A stretch of 64,000 nucleotides of DNA, taken from positions 186,001-250,000 of the forward strand of contig NZ_JFBL01000001.1 of assembly GCF_000597725.1 (NCBI RefSeq), in the 5' to 3' direction. This DNA comes from Sulfurospirillum arcachonense DSM 9755 (GTDB taxonomy: Bacteria > Campylobacterota > Campylobacteria > Campylobacterales > Sulfurospirillaceae). The position numbers were made by a program, and so were the translations under genes. The notes under the pieces are model-generated. The model did no database searches, was not told the DNA's origin, and saw only the letters and a list, made by a program, of their open reading frames with translations. The stretch's first letter is position 1; each line of letters opens with the position of its first letter. This document shows, one piece after another, positions 28,297 through 36,994 of this stretch.

Positions 28297-29112
28297 TTAA
28301 TCTTCATGTTCTAAAATAGCATAAAAATTATTTGCAATTTCATCATCAAAAATAGGTTCAAAATCAAAAAGATCACTCAATCCACTCTTAATCATCATTG
28401 GGCGACTCATTTCATAACTAATCAGTAATCTAAGATAAGTAATTGCAAGAGCATTCTCTCCAAAATCTCCCTCCTGTGTATCTCCTATTTTTTTAATTAA
28501 TTCAATAGTTTTATCCGAAAAACTCCATTTTTTAGCAATTAAAGATGCTATATCAAAAAAAGTTCTATTAGTCATTTTAATGAGTATTTTCTCATAACTC
28601 ATCTGCTTTTTTTCTCTTAAAAGTTTCACTGTACTATTAATATCACGAAAAAGTATTTCACATACAATTAAAGATGCTGGAATAATACTAATAGCTTGAA
28701 TTATTTCTGCATCTTCTTTTTGCAAAAACTTCATTATTTTTCCCCAATGATGAATCAATCTTGCTTGAAAATCTTGAAATTCTTTAGAACTAAAACCAAA
28801 GACTTCCCATTTCTTTGGTAAAATTAAAAGAAGATAATATCCATATATAAGTTGCTTTGCTCTTAATATTCCTAATATTCCAAAAATTTGTCTTGCATTT
28901 TTCACTTCATCTCTAAAGCCAAATATTGGTTTATTTATAATACTTTGAAGATAGTGTATAAGGGCTCTATCCTCATTTGCTATATCTGCTGCATGAACTA
29001 AATCACCATCATCTAAAGCTTTAACACAATGTTTGACAATTTTAGGTATTGGAGGAATCGATTCAATATATTCGCTAATAGTCGTATCTGAAAGCATATT
29101 TACCCCTTGCAT
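28297..29112 (-). CDS. HDOD-domain signalling protein
   Basis: A 271-residue soluble protein made mainly of an HDOD domain, a catalytically dead relative of HD phosphohydrolases. The segments SIPPIPKIVKHCVKALDDG and ARQIFGILGILRAKQLIYGY are typical. No metal-binding HD pair is visible. HDOD proteins act in chemotaxis, motility and c-di-GMP-linked control. The first Met is followed by a second at residue 6, and either could be the start. It is divergent from rpmB, and its promoter must lie in the 145-base gap between them. It is paired with the CheX-like gene. Confidence 0.85.
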   Translation of the reverse strand: MQGVNMLSDTTISEYIESIPPIPKIVKHCVKALDDGDLVHAADIANEDRALIHYLQSIINKPIFGFRDEVKNARQIFGILGILRAKQLIYGYYLLLILPKKWEVFGFSSKEFQDFQARLIHHWGKIMKFLQKEDAEIIQAISIIPASLIVCEILFRDINSTVKLLREKKQMSYEKILIKMTNRTFFDIASLIAKKWSFSDKTIELIKKIGDTQEGDFGENALAITYLRLLISYEMSRPMMIKSGLSDLFDFEPIFDDEIANNFYAILEHED

Positions 29113-29174
29113 AGATTTATTTACTCCATGATTGTATCTTTACTTTCATAAAACATTTATAAATGTTATGCTAT

Positions 29175-29180
29175 TATACT
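29175..29180 (+). promoter_or_regulatory. -10 element upstream of rpmB
   Basis: TATACT stands 78 bases before the rpmB start. It would give a leader of about 70 bases. The HDOD operon must be read in the other direction from the same 145-base gap. Confidence 0.4.
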
Positions 29181-29257
29181 CGATTACATATTCACAGTTT
29201 AAGCATATATTTTGCTTATTTTGTGTAAAATTCCAACAAAATTTCAAGGAACTAACC

Positions 29258-29446
29258 ATGGCAAGAAGATGTGCAATTACTGGCAAAGGCCCAATGAGCG
29301 GAAATAACGTGAGCCACGCTAATAACAAAACAAAAAGAAGATTCCTTCCAAACCTAAGAACTGTAAGAGTTACTTTAGAAGATGGAACAACAAGAAAAAT
29401 TAAAGTTGCGGCTTCAACACTTAGAACAATGAAGAAGAACGCTTAA
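29258..29446 (+). CDS. rpmB: 50S ribosomal protein L28
   Basis: A 62-residue basic ribosomal protein with the family strings [19 protein letters not shown] and [18 protein letters not shown]. The start is the ATG at 29258, after AAGGAACTAACC. The open frame extends upstream to 29132, but those residues are translated leader, not ribosomal protein. It has its own promoter and is followed 24 bases later by the potassium-channel gene. Two short alternative hairpins (29443-29471) occupy that gap. Confidence 0.97.
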   Translation: MARRCAITGKGPMSGNNVSHANNKTKRRFLPNLRTVRVTLEDGTTRKIKVAASTLRTMKKNA

Positions 29447-29470
29447 TCACAAATCCAATAAGGGGATTAA

Positions 29471-30601
29471 GTGACACTTACTCAAAAGTTAAAGAAACTT
29501 CTTAACTGGTCAAGTAGATCAGCCCCTCATATAGACTTAAATACTGAACTGTATCAACAGTTAAAACCATTTCGTCTCCCACTTATTCTCGTAGTTTTTA
29601 TGATTATGGTGGGAACACTCGGTTATGTTCTCATTGATGGATTTACTTTATTAGATGCCGTTTACCAATCAGGTATTACATTTACTACAGTAGGTTTTGG
29701 AGAAATCTCACCTATATCCCCAGCAGGAAGACTTTTTACTATTACTCTTATTATCTTAGGTTTTGGAGCATTTTCATTTTCCATAGGTATATTAGTTGAA
29801 GTTTTAAACAAAGGTCAACTTGTAAAAATTATCAAGGAGCGAAGTATGTTATACAAAATCGCTAGGCTAAAAAATCATTTCGTAATTTGCCACCACAGTG
29901 AAATTACTATCGAACTTTCTAAACAATTTCGTGAAAATCATATTCCGTTTGTTGTTATTGACCCAAGAGATGATTTGGCAGAATTGGCAATTGAACACAA
30001 ATATCCTTATTTTGTACAAGAAGATCCTCATACAGAAGCTGCTCTTTTAAAATCTTATCTTTCAAGTGCAAAAGGGCTCATAACCCTTAGTGAAAATACG
30101 GCTGATAATATCGCTCAAATAGCTTCTACTAGGTTATATGAAAATGAAATTGGACTTCAAAGACCTTACTATATTATTACAAGTGCATCAAATGAAAGTG
30201 ATATGGTTAAACTAAAAAAACTAGGAGCGGATAGAGTAATAAGTGCAACTAAACTTATGGCAGAAAGATTAAGAGCTATGAGTCTTAGACCAGATATGGA
30301 AAATATGCTTGAAAAACTTCTTTACAGGCAAGATGCTCCAATTGATATGGAAGAGATAAAAGTACCTGATCACTCATGGATGAGATTTAAAAAGCTTAAA
30401 GAAGCTCATTTAAGAGACATAACCAATGTAAGTATTGTAGGTATTAGAGATGCTAAAGATACTTTTATACCTATGCCTAAAGGTGATGTGCTTATTGGTA
30501 CAGGTTGTAAACTTTTAGTCATTGGAACAGGTGAGAGCATTCGTGCGACAAAAAGAATAATTAGAAAAAAACAAAAACCAGAAGAGTTAAAATATGTTTA
30601 A
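29471..30601 (+). CDS. Potassium channel with TrkA-N (RCK) domain
   Basis: A 376-residue protein with two membrane helices around a pore loop that has the K+ selectivity filter (TFTTVGFGEISP). It continues into a cytoplasmic Rossmann-type RCK domain (HFVICHHSEITIELSKQF) and a C-terminal TrkA-C-like part (KVPDHSWMRFKKLKEAHLRD). This is the Kch/MthK type of ligand-gated K+ channel. The start is GTG at 29471 after AGGGG. The ribosome site can pair in a small hairpin with the end of rpmB, so translation may be coupled. Its end overlaps argJ by 8 bases. Confidence 0.93.
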   Translation: MTLTQKLKKLLNWSSRSAPHIDLNTELYQQLKPFRLPLILVVFMIMVGTLGYVLIDGFTLLDAVYQSGITFTTVGFGEISPISPAGRLFTITLIILGFGAFSFSIGILVEVLNKGQLVKIIKERSMLYKIARLKNHFVICHHSEITIELSKQFRENHIPFVVIDPRDDLAELAIEHKYPYFVQEDPHTEAALLKSYLSSAKGLITLSENTADNIAQIASTRLYENEIGLQRPYYIITSASNESDMVKLKKLGADRVISATKLMAERLRAMSLRPDMENMLEKLLYRQDAPIDMEEIKVPDHSWMRFKKLKEAHLRDITNVSIVGIRDAKDTFIPMPKGDVLIGTGCKLLVIGTGESIRATKRIIRKKQKPEELKYV

Positions 30602-31808
30602 TATATTCCCAATAAAAAATGGATTAGATAACGTTGAAGGATTTTTTTGCAACGGCGTTAATGTAGGTATGAAAACAAACCCAGCAAATTCAGGCTCAAG
30701 TAATATTGATGGAGATGTTGCTTTTATTAGAAGTGATGAACTGTGTGAAGTCTCTGCTATTTTTACTAAAAACAAATTTACAGCTGCTCCAATAAAACAC
30801 TTTTTGGAACATCCAAAAAATTTCAAGACAAACTTTATCCTTATGAACTCCAAAAATGCAAATGCTATGACAGGAGAAAAAGGTGTTGAAGATATTAAAT
30901 CAATCTTTGAAACTTTAAAAACAAAACTACCAACAGTACAAAACCCTATTATGAGTTCAACAGGAGTTATAGGATATAGACTAAGTAGAGAAAAAATAAC
31001 ATCAGCCTTTGATAAATTTGATTTTAATTCAAAAAATTCAGATGCAACTGCTCGTGCTATTATGACAACAGATCAATTTAAAAAAGAGTTATGTTTTAAA
31101 GTAGAATTAGAAGATGGAAAGTCATTTCATATAGCAGCTATTTGCAAGGGTGCGGGTATGATAAATCCTGCTATGGCAACTATGCTCTGTTTTATCTTAA
31201 CTGATGCAAATATCCCTAAAAATGATATGGATGAGCTTTTAAAACAAGCAGCTGAGCAATCTTTTAATACAATTAGTGTTGATGGAGATACATCAACAAA
31301 TGATACAGTCATGTTACTTTCTTCAAAAAAATCAAAAGCTTATGATAAAACAGCATTTAGTGAAGCACTCAACCAACTTACTAAACATTTAAGCCAAGAA
31401 ATTCTTCGAGATGGTGAAGGTTCAAATAAAGTAGTCGCTTTTGAAGTAAAAGGTGCATTAAACAAAGAAGAAGCAAAAAAAGCATCTATGGCTCTTAGTA
31501 ACTCCTTACTTGTAAAAACAGCACTATTTGGTGAAGATCCAAACTGGGGAAGAATTGCTTCAACAATAGGAGCTAGTAGAGTTACATGTAAAGAAGAAGA
31601 TTTAGTCATCTCTTATGAAAATATTATTGTTTACTCTAAAGACAATCCTAGTTTAGACGCAGAAACTGAAAAAAAAGCATGTAAAATTATGCAACAAGAC
31701 TCTTATAAAATTACTTGTGACCTTAATGCTGGAACATCTTCATTTACTTCTTATGGTTGTGATCTTAGTTACGAATATGTCAAAATAAACGCAGATTATC
31801 GATCATAA
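30594..31808 (+). CDS. argJ: Bifunctional ornithine acetyltransferase / N-acetylglutamate synthase
   Basis: It recycles the acetyl group from N-acetylornithine to glutamate in arginine synthesis and in some species also uses acetyl-CoA. The precursor cuts itself before a Thr in the motif seen here as DGDTSTNDTVM. Other family strings are KGAGMINPAMATMLCF and GEDPNWGRIASTIGAS. Length 404 is normal. It starts inside the channel gene (8-base overlap). One TACATGTA copy (31583) encodes RVTCKEED. Whether it is bifunctional or only an acetyltransferase cannot be told from the sequence. Confidence 0.95.
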   Translation: MFNIFPIKNGLDNVEGFFCNGVNVGMKTNPANSGSSNIDGDVAFIRSDELCEVSAIFTKNKFTAAPIKHFLEHPKNFKTNFILMNSKNANAMTGEKGVEDIKSIFETLKTKLPTVQNPIMSSTGVIGYRLSREKITSAFDKFDFNSKNSDATARAIMTTDQFKKELCFKVELEDGKSFHIAAICKGAGMINPAMATMLCFILTDANIPKNDMDELLKQAAEQSFNTISVDGDTSTNDTVMLLSSKKSKAYDKTAFSEALNQLTKHLSQEILRDGEGSNKVVAFEVKGALNKEEAKKASMALSNSLLVKTALFGEDPNWGRIASTIGASRVTCKEEDLVISYENIIVYSKDNPSLDAETEKKACKIMQQDSYKITCDLNAGTSSFTSYGCDLSYEYVKINADYRS

Positions 31809-31837
31809 TATTTACCTTTGGTTTACTACTTTTTTGT

Positions 31838-31939
31838 TATAATTTAACTGTATAAGTTCTCAATCTAATTGAGACTTCAGTTAAATAGTTTTCAAAGATT
31901 TTCTATCTTTGAAAAAACATTAATCATAAAGGGGAAATA
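31838..31939 (+). promoter_or_regulatory. Promoter and structured 5' leader of the ydcH-like gene
   Basis: TATAAT (31838-31843) is followed by about 90 untranslated bases with two hairpins. The first (31858-31874) has arms TCTCAAT/ATTGAGA around CTA. The second (31889-31915) has perfect 11-base arms TTTTCAAAGAT/ATCTTTGAAAA around a 5-base loop. GGGGAAATA precedes the ATG. The second hairpin ends in A, not T, so it is not a plain terminator. It could stabilise the transcript or bind a regulator. Confidence 0.55.
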
Positions 31940-32167
31940 ATGTTACATGAGTATAGAGAGATAATTTCAGATATCAAAGTAAATAACTCACATTTTGCAA
32001 AGATTTTTGAAAGGCATAATGCTTTAGACGAACAAATAAATAATATTGAAAGTGGTCGTGAGCATATGGAACAACTAGAACTTGAATCCCTAAAAAAAGA
32101 AAAACTAAAACTCAAAGACGAAGCATATGCTATGATTATGGCATATAAACAAGAACAAGAATTATAA
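31940..32167 (+). CDS. YdcH family (DUF465) small coiled-coil protein
   Basis: A 75-residue helical hairpin protein of the DUF465 family. Family features are the N-terminal MLHEYREIISDIK and HFAKIFERHNALDEQINNIE, and the C-terminal LESLKKEKLKLKDEAYAMI. The molecular function is not known, although the family is widespread and dimeric. It has its own promoter and a leader with two stem-loops, which is a lot of control for such a small gene. It converges with magIII. Confidence 0.88.
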   Translation: MLHEYREIISDIKVNNSHFAKIFERHNALDEQINNIESGREHMEQLELESLKKEKLKLKDEAYAMIMAYKQEQEL

Positions 32168-32175
32168 ATTCTTAT

Positions 32176-32200
32176 GGGTTTAGAATATTATTCTAGACCC
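32176..32200. terminator. Hairpin between ydcH and magIII
   Basis: Arms GGGTTTAGAAT and ATTCTAGACCC (11 pairs, one G-T wobble) around an ATT loop lie at the convergent ends, covering the magIII stop codon. T-runs are weak on both sides, so its strength as a terminator is uncertain. Confidence 0.5.
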
Positions 32201-32856
32201 AAAATATCAATATTTACATTTTTTCCACGCATATTTTCTTTACAAAACTCTACAATTTTCCCATGAAATCTTGCATAAATAGTATTTAAATCCATCTCTT
32301 TTTTATAGAGTTTATTGATTTTGTCATAATTACTTTCTATTCCTTGAATTAACCACTCTTGAAGCTCACTATAACTTTCAAATTCATAACCAAATTTCGT
32401 TAAAAGTCTATTAGTATAACTATCTACTACCATAGTTTCTTGTCCACATGCATAACAAAGTATACTATCACAACTCTCTTCACCTATACCTTTTTGAGAC
32501 AGTAACCACTCTTTTGTTACATGTAAAGCAAATTCTTCAAAGCTTCCAAAATCTTCACTTATATTTTGACACAATTTTTTAAGATTTTTTGCTTTATTAT
32601 TATAAAATCCGCTTGGTTTTATCAATAATGAGAGTGCTGAAACATCTATAGAAGCAATCGAATCTAAATCCAATAAATTACGTTCACGTAAATTTTCTAA
32701 ACATATTTCTACTTTTTCCCATTTTGCCTGTTGTGTTAAAACTGTACCAACTATCACTTCAAAAGTTCTACTTTTTGGCCACCATAACTCTTCTCTCTCT
32801 TCTTTTATGTAACCAGCATCTTTTAATGCTTTAAATAAATCATAACTACTTTGCAT
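32188..32856 (-). CDS. magIII: 3-methyladenine DNA glycosylase, MagIII-type (endonuclease III superfamily)
   Basis: It removes alkylated adenine bases from DNA. I choose the ATG at 32856 (MQSSYDLFKALKD, 222 residues), because AGGA lies about 9 bases upstream and the H. pylori MagIII protein begins at the same place. The longer frame to 33003 runs through the DUF815 gene. The match to MagIII is close: WWPKSRTFEVIVGTVLTQ, PSGFYNNKAKNL, the helix-hairpin-helix QKGIGEESCDSILCYAC with catalytic Asp in VVDSYTNRLL, and YARFHGKIVEFCK. No Fe-S Cys cluster is present, as expected for MagIII. One TACATGTA copy (32518) encodes ALHVTKE. Confidence 0.93.
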   Translation of the reverse strand: MQSSYDLFKALKDAGYIKEEREELWWPKSRTFEVIVGTVLTQQAKWEKVEICLENLRERNLLDLDSIASIDVSALSLLIKPSGFYNNKAKNLKKLCQNISEDFGSFEEFALHVTKEWLLSQKGIGEESCDSILCYACGQETMVVDSYTNRLLTKFGYEFESYSELQEWLIQGIESNYDKINKLYKKEMDLNTIYARFHGKIVEFCKENMRGKNVNIDILGLE

Positions 32857-32866
32857 ACTATAAATC

Positions 32867-33628
32867 CTAAATAATTTGTGAGTAATAATTATAAAACTGC
32901 TTAGCAGTTCTTCCACTTCTTGAAGCTCTATATGATGCAAATATTTTTGCTTGTTTATGTAACTCATCTTTGTCACAATTAAAATCAATAAAATAAGAAT
33001 CAACTATCTTTAAGTACTCAGTAAAACTTCCTTGATAAAAAGATATCCACAAACCAAATCTATCAGATAAAGATGTTTTTTCTTCTATGGTATCGGAGTA
33101 ATGTATCTCTTGATTTTCAACAACAGTTCCAATTTTATCCTTATGATACTCTGTAACTAAATGTCTCCTATTTGAAGTAGCATAAATAAGAACATTTGAA
33201 GGAGGTAACTCAATGGAACCTTCAAGTATAGGTTTTAAACCTTTATAACTATTATCTCCCTCTTCAAAAGATAAATCATCACAGAATATAATAAACTTAT
33301 AGGGTAATATTCTAATTTCATCTACAATTTCAGCTAAATCACCTAAATCCTCTTTAGCAAACTCTATTACTCTTAAATTTTCTTTTTTTAAATAATTAAA
33401 AATAGCTTTGACTAATGAAGATTTTCCAGTACCACGAGCGCCCCAAAGTAAAACATTGTTACAAGGTTTATTTTGAATAAATGCTTTTGTATTCTCTAGT
33501 ATTTGTGTTTTTTGTGTATCTATACCTATCAATTTATCTAAACTAATAGGATCAATTTCCTCAATAGCTTTTAATTGCATTTTTTTAGGACGCCAAATAG
33601 CTGCATAAGTCTTTTGCCAATCAATCAT
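32867..33628 (-). CDS. DUF815 family AAA ATPase
   Basis: A 253-residue AAA-type ATPase with Walker A (LLWGARGTGKSSLVKAIF), Walker B (FIIFCDDLSFE), sensor region (LIYATSNRRHLV) and a C-terminal SRSGRTAKQFYNYY. It belongs to the DUF815 family, whose substrate is not known. DnaC/DnaA-like loading roles have been suggested from fold alone. It sits between mfd (7-base gap) and magIII (10-base gap), so it is expressed with two DNA-repair genes, and a part in DNA metabolism is a reasonable guess. Confidence 0.88.
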   Translation of the reverse strand: MIDWQKTYAAIWRPKKMQLKAIEEIDPISLDKLIGIDTQKTQILENTKAFIQNKPCNNVLLWGARGTGKSSLVKAIFNYLKKENLRVIEFAKEDLGDLAEIVDEIRILPYKFIIFCDDLSFEEGDNSYKGLKPILEGSIELPPSNVLIYATSNRRHLVTEYHKDKIGTVVENQEIHYSDTIEEKTSLSDRFGLWISFYQGSFTEYLKIVDSYFIDFNCDKDELHKQAKIFASYRASRSGRTAKQFYNYYSQII

Positions 33629-33635
33629 AAGAGTA

Positions 33636-36596
33636 TTACCTCCTTTTTCGCAAGTACTCTAAAACAGTATCTATAATATCATCATCATCTTTACTTCTTG
33701 ATTTTAAATGCTCTTTTTTTTCATTTATATCTTTAAGTGTTATATTTTGTCCAAAATTTGAGATAGAAACTATATTTGCCAAAGATGAAAGTATTTTTAT
33801 TGTTATAATATCTAAAAACTGTTTTGTATAAATATCAAGTTTTCCAAATCTATCTACCATCTCTTCTTCAATATCTAAAACTGCTCTTACATTCTCACAT
33901 TTACTTAATCTTCTATATAACTCTAAGCGCACTCTATCTTCACTCACATAATCACTACTTACAAAAGCACTAACTGAGAGTTTTATCTCTACTTCTTTTT
34001 TAGCTACTGGCGTATTGTTTAAAAGTGTATTTATAGCATCTTCTAGCATCTTAAGATACAAAGCATATCCTATATTTTTTATATGACCACTTTGTGCTTC
34101 ACCAATTAAATTACCACCACCTCTAATCTCTAAATCATGATAGGCTAAAACAGAACCACTCCCCAAATATGAGTTTGCTTCAAGTGCGATTAACCTTTTT
34201 TTAGATTGTTCTGTTAATTTTGCCTTGTCTTTGACTAAAAAGTAACAATACCCTTGTCTTTTACTCCGCCCTACGCGTCCTCTCATTTGATGAAGATCCG
34301 CTATACCAAAGTTTTCACTCCCATCAATAATAATAGTGTTTACATTTGGTATATGAATTCCTGATTCAATGATTGAAGTAGAAAGTAGCAAGTCATACTC
34401 TTTTTCTTCAAAATGCATCATCTCCTTTTCAGTTACTGCTGCACTTATTTTTGAGTGCAAAACAAGGATTTTTAAACCAGGCATTAACTCTTGGAGTTCT
34501 TTCTTTTTATTTTCTATACTCGCAATTCTATTATGAACAAAAAAGATTTGCCCACCACGTCGTAATTCTCTAGAAATTGCTTCTTTTAAAGATTTATCAT
34601 CATATTCTTTTACAAAAGTTCTTATATCTTCTCTATCCATTGGTGCAGTTAATATTTGAGAGTATTGTTTAATAGAGCTTAGTGCCATATTTAAACTTCT
34701 TGGGATTGGCGTTGCACTCATTGAGAGAATATGCACATTTTCTCTCATTTGTTTGAGCTTTTCTTTTTGTTTTACACCAAACTTATGCTCTTCATCGAGT
34801 ACAATAAGTGCTGGATTTTTCATCTCTACTCCAAGCAAAGAGTGAGTTCCTACACATACTTTTAATTCCCCACTTTTTAGCTCTGCTATGATTCTACTTT
34901 TTGCTTTAGTTGAAGTAAAACGGTCAAGTTTTTCTACTCGTATACCATACTTTTTAAATCGCTCATAAAGCGATTTAAAGTGTTGTGCACTCAAAAGTGT
35001 AGTTGGAGCTAATAAAATGCTTTGAAAGCCATTTATGGCCGCTAAAAACATAGCATTCATAGCTACTTCTGTTTTACCAAAGCCAACATCTCCACTTAAA
35101 AGCCTATCCATCATCTTCGAAGACTTTAAATCACTAAAAATTTCGTTGATTGACTTTTTTTGATCATCAGTATATTCAAAACCAGCATCTTTTTGAAACT
35201 CTTTAATTTTTGCTTGTTTATGAAGTGCTGTTGCCTCTATCATCTCTCTTTTTGCTGCAACTGCAATAATTTCACTTGCAATCTCTAAAAGTTTTTCTCT
35301 TGTTTTGGCTTTAAGCTTTTGGAAACTTCCTTTTCCAAGTTTATCAACTATCGCTAAATGTCCACCATCACTTATATATCTATCTATAACATCCAAATTT
35401 TCAACAGGGAGTAAAAGTTTATCTTCACCTTGATACTGCACTACAACAAAATCTCTCGTACTTCCTAAAACTGTTGTATTTTGTAAACCTTTAAAAAGCC
35501 CTACTCCATAATTTTCATGAACGACTAAATCACCAATTTTAAGTTCATCCAAAATCATTGAAGCTTTTTTTCTTCTTCTCTTTTTTGTGGTTTTATTTAA
35601 AGATACTATAACTTCTTTAGCACTTATAATATTTACTATTAAATCACTTTGTTTAAATCCAAAATTTAAATCAATCTCTTCTTGACGTAAAAGAATTTCA
35701 CTTTTTGCTAGGATTGTTATTTTCTTATCTTTATGAAAGTCCAAAAAAGTTTTTAACGAAGCAATCTCTAAAGGTTTAAACTCTTTAGCTTGTGGTAATA
35801 TTTTTAAAGATTTTAACCGTTCATTAGCTTCTGTATTAAAAAGAGACAGTTCTTCTATCTCTTCTTCTAAATCAGGTAGCAAAGATATATCAAACTCTTC
35901 AAAATAGTCTTTACAAATATCTTTAATAGCCCATAATCCTAAAGAGTGTATATCTTTGACAAAACTATCACTATCTATTTTTTCTATTTTTTCACTTATT
36001 TCATCGTATTCTTGATTATTTAATGAAAATAGTGCTGGAGATATACTAATCGATTCTAACTCTTCTTTTTGGCTCTTTTGTGTTTCACACTCAAAAAACC
36101 TTATGCTCTCTACAGTATCATCAAAAAATGAAATTCTTATAGCATATTTTGAATCAATTGGAAAGATATCTATAATATCTCCACGAAAAGAAACTTCACC
36201 TGGACTCTCTACAACATCAACTACACTATATCCCCAATTTAACATCTGTTCTTTAAAAAGAGTAAATTCTAAAGAATCTCCAAATTCTATTGTTTGAGAA
36301 TCAAATAAATGTTCAGGAGGTAAAGGAGTAAAAAGTGTTCTTATAGGAATTATTAAAACTTTTTTTGTAGATTTATCTTCATAATACTTTTTAAGAGAAG
36401 TTAATAAAGAGTGTATTTCTTCATTGAAAGAGAGTAAATCATCACCAAAACTAGCTCTTAAATCAGGTAATATATAAACATTTTTTCCAGTAAGTTGGAC
36501 TGCATGTGAGACACTAAAAGCATCTTTTTCATTGGCAACACCAATTATATCGGTATTGCCACCATTTTTAAAAAACTCATAAACACAGGATTGCAA
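33636..36596 (-). CDS. mfd: Transcription-repair coupling factor Mfd
   Basis: It releases RNA polymerase stalled at lesions and recruits UvrA. The 986 residues follow the family order: a UvrB-like N-terminal region, an RNA-polymerase interacting domain (LKIGDLVVHENYGVGLFKGL), a RecG-like translocase with Walker A (LLSGDVGFGKTEVAM), the DEEH box (VLDEEHKFGV) and MRGRVGRSKRQGYCYFL, and a C-terminal TRCF domain. It is shorter than the 1148-residue E. coli protein because the N-terminal UvrB-like part is reduced. It is between bactofilin and the DUF815 ATPase, with gaps below 10 bases. No TACATGTA copy occurs in its 2961 bases. Confidence 0.96.
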   Translation of the reverse strand: MQSCVYEFFKNGGNTDIIGVANEKDAFSVSHAVQLTGKNVYILPDLRASFGDDLLSFNEEIHSLLTSLKKYYEDKSTKKVLIIPIRTLFTPLPPEHLFDSQTIEFGDSLEFTLFKEQMLNWGYSVVDVVESPGEVSFRGDIIDIFPIDSKYAIRISFFDDTVESIRFFECETQKSQKEELESISISPALFSLNNQEYDEISEKIEKIDSDSFVKDIHSLGLWAIKDICKDYFEEFDISLLPDLEEEIEELSLFNTEANERLKSLKILPQAKEFKPLEIASLKTFLDFHKDKKITILAKSEILLRQEEIDLNFGFKQSDLIVNIISAKEVIVSLNKTTKKRRRKKASMILDELKIGDLVVHENYGVGLFKGLQNTTVLGSTRDFVVVQYQGEDKLLLPVENLDVIDRYISDGGHLAIVDKLGKGSFQKLKAKTREKLLEIASEIIAVAAKREMIEATALHKQAKIKEFQKDAGFEYTDDQKKSINEIFSDLKSSKMMDRLLSGDVGFGKTEVAMNAMFLAAINGFQSILLAPTTLLSAQHFKSLYERFKKYGIRVEKLDRFTSTKAKSRIIAELKSGELKVCVGTHSLLGVEMKNPALIVLDEEHKFGVKQKEKLKQMRENVHILSMSATPIPRSLNMALSSIKQYSQILTAPMDREDIRTFVKEYDDKSLKEAISRELRRGGQIFFVHNRIASIENKKKELQELMPGLKILVLHSKISAAVTEKEMMHFEEKEYDLLLSTSIIESGIHIPNVNTIIIDGSENFGIADLHQMRGRVGRSKRQGYCYFLVKDKAKLTEQSKKRLIALEANSYLGSGSVLAYHDLEIRGGGNLIGEAQSGHIKNIGYALYLKMLEDAINTLLNNTPVAKKEVEIKLSVSAFVSSDYVSEDRVRLELYRRLSKCENVRAVLDIEEEMVDRFGKLDIYTKQFLDIITIKILSSLANIVSISNFGQNITLKDINEKKEHLKSRSKDDDDIIDTVLEYLRKRR

Positions 36597-36598
36597 AC

Positions 36599-36994
36599 TT
36601 ATTTATCCTTTGGAAGCTCTTTGTTTAATTGAGTAACATTGTCTCTTTTAATCTTACTTTCACCTTCAAACTCAGCTTTTGCTTCTATCATTAACTCTTT
36701 AGATTCTACTTTACCTAAAAATTTACCACCAGCGAGAACTTCAACACCATCACAATTAGCTTCACCTTCAAAAAGACCGTTTACAATAAGTCTATTTGCT
36801 GTTATTTCTCCATTGATTTTTCCACCCTTACCTATGGTTACTATACTTTTTGAATTTATTTGACCAGTTATCTCTCCATCTACATGTAAACGTGAATTAC
36901 AATTAAAAACGCCATCTATCTTAGCTCCACTTGCTATGATTGTGGTTTCGGAAGACGCAGGTGATTCTGCATCAGTTTTATTAAAGATTGCCAT
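36599..36994 (-). CDS. ccmA: Bactofilin (CcmA-like cytoskeletal protein)
   Basis: A 131-residue polymer-forming protein with a central right-handed beta-helix of short repeats (GAKIDGVFNCNSRLHVDGEI, then GQINSKSIVTIGKGGKINGEI and LIVNGLFEGEANCDGVEVL), flanked by disordered ends. In H. pylori CcmA organises Csd shape enzymes. The first 61 bases of this gene lie inside the 3' end of the upstream M23 peptidase gene, in another frame. The same adjacent and overlapping arrangement is known for csd1-ccmA in H. pylori. One TACATGTA copy (36881) encodes SRLHVDGE. Confidence 0.92.
   Translation of the reverse strand: MAIFNKTDAESPASSETTIIASGAKIDGVFNCNSRLHVDGEITGQINSKSIVTIGKGGKINGEITANRLIVNGLFEGEANCDGVEVLAGGKFLGKVESKELMIEAKAEFEGESKIKRDNVTQLNKELPKDK

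Noticed and set aside
29443-29471. Intrinsic terminator after rpmB
   Set aside because: Only a 7-base stem with a long loop and no T-run, and it includes the ribosome site of the channel gene. Coupling is more likely than termination.
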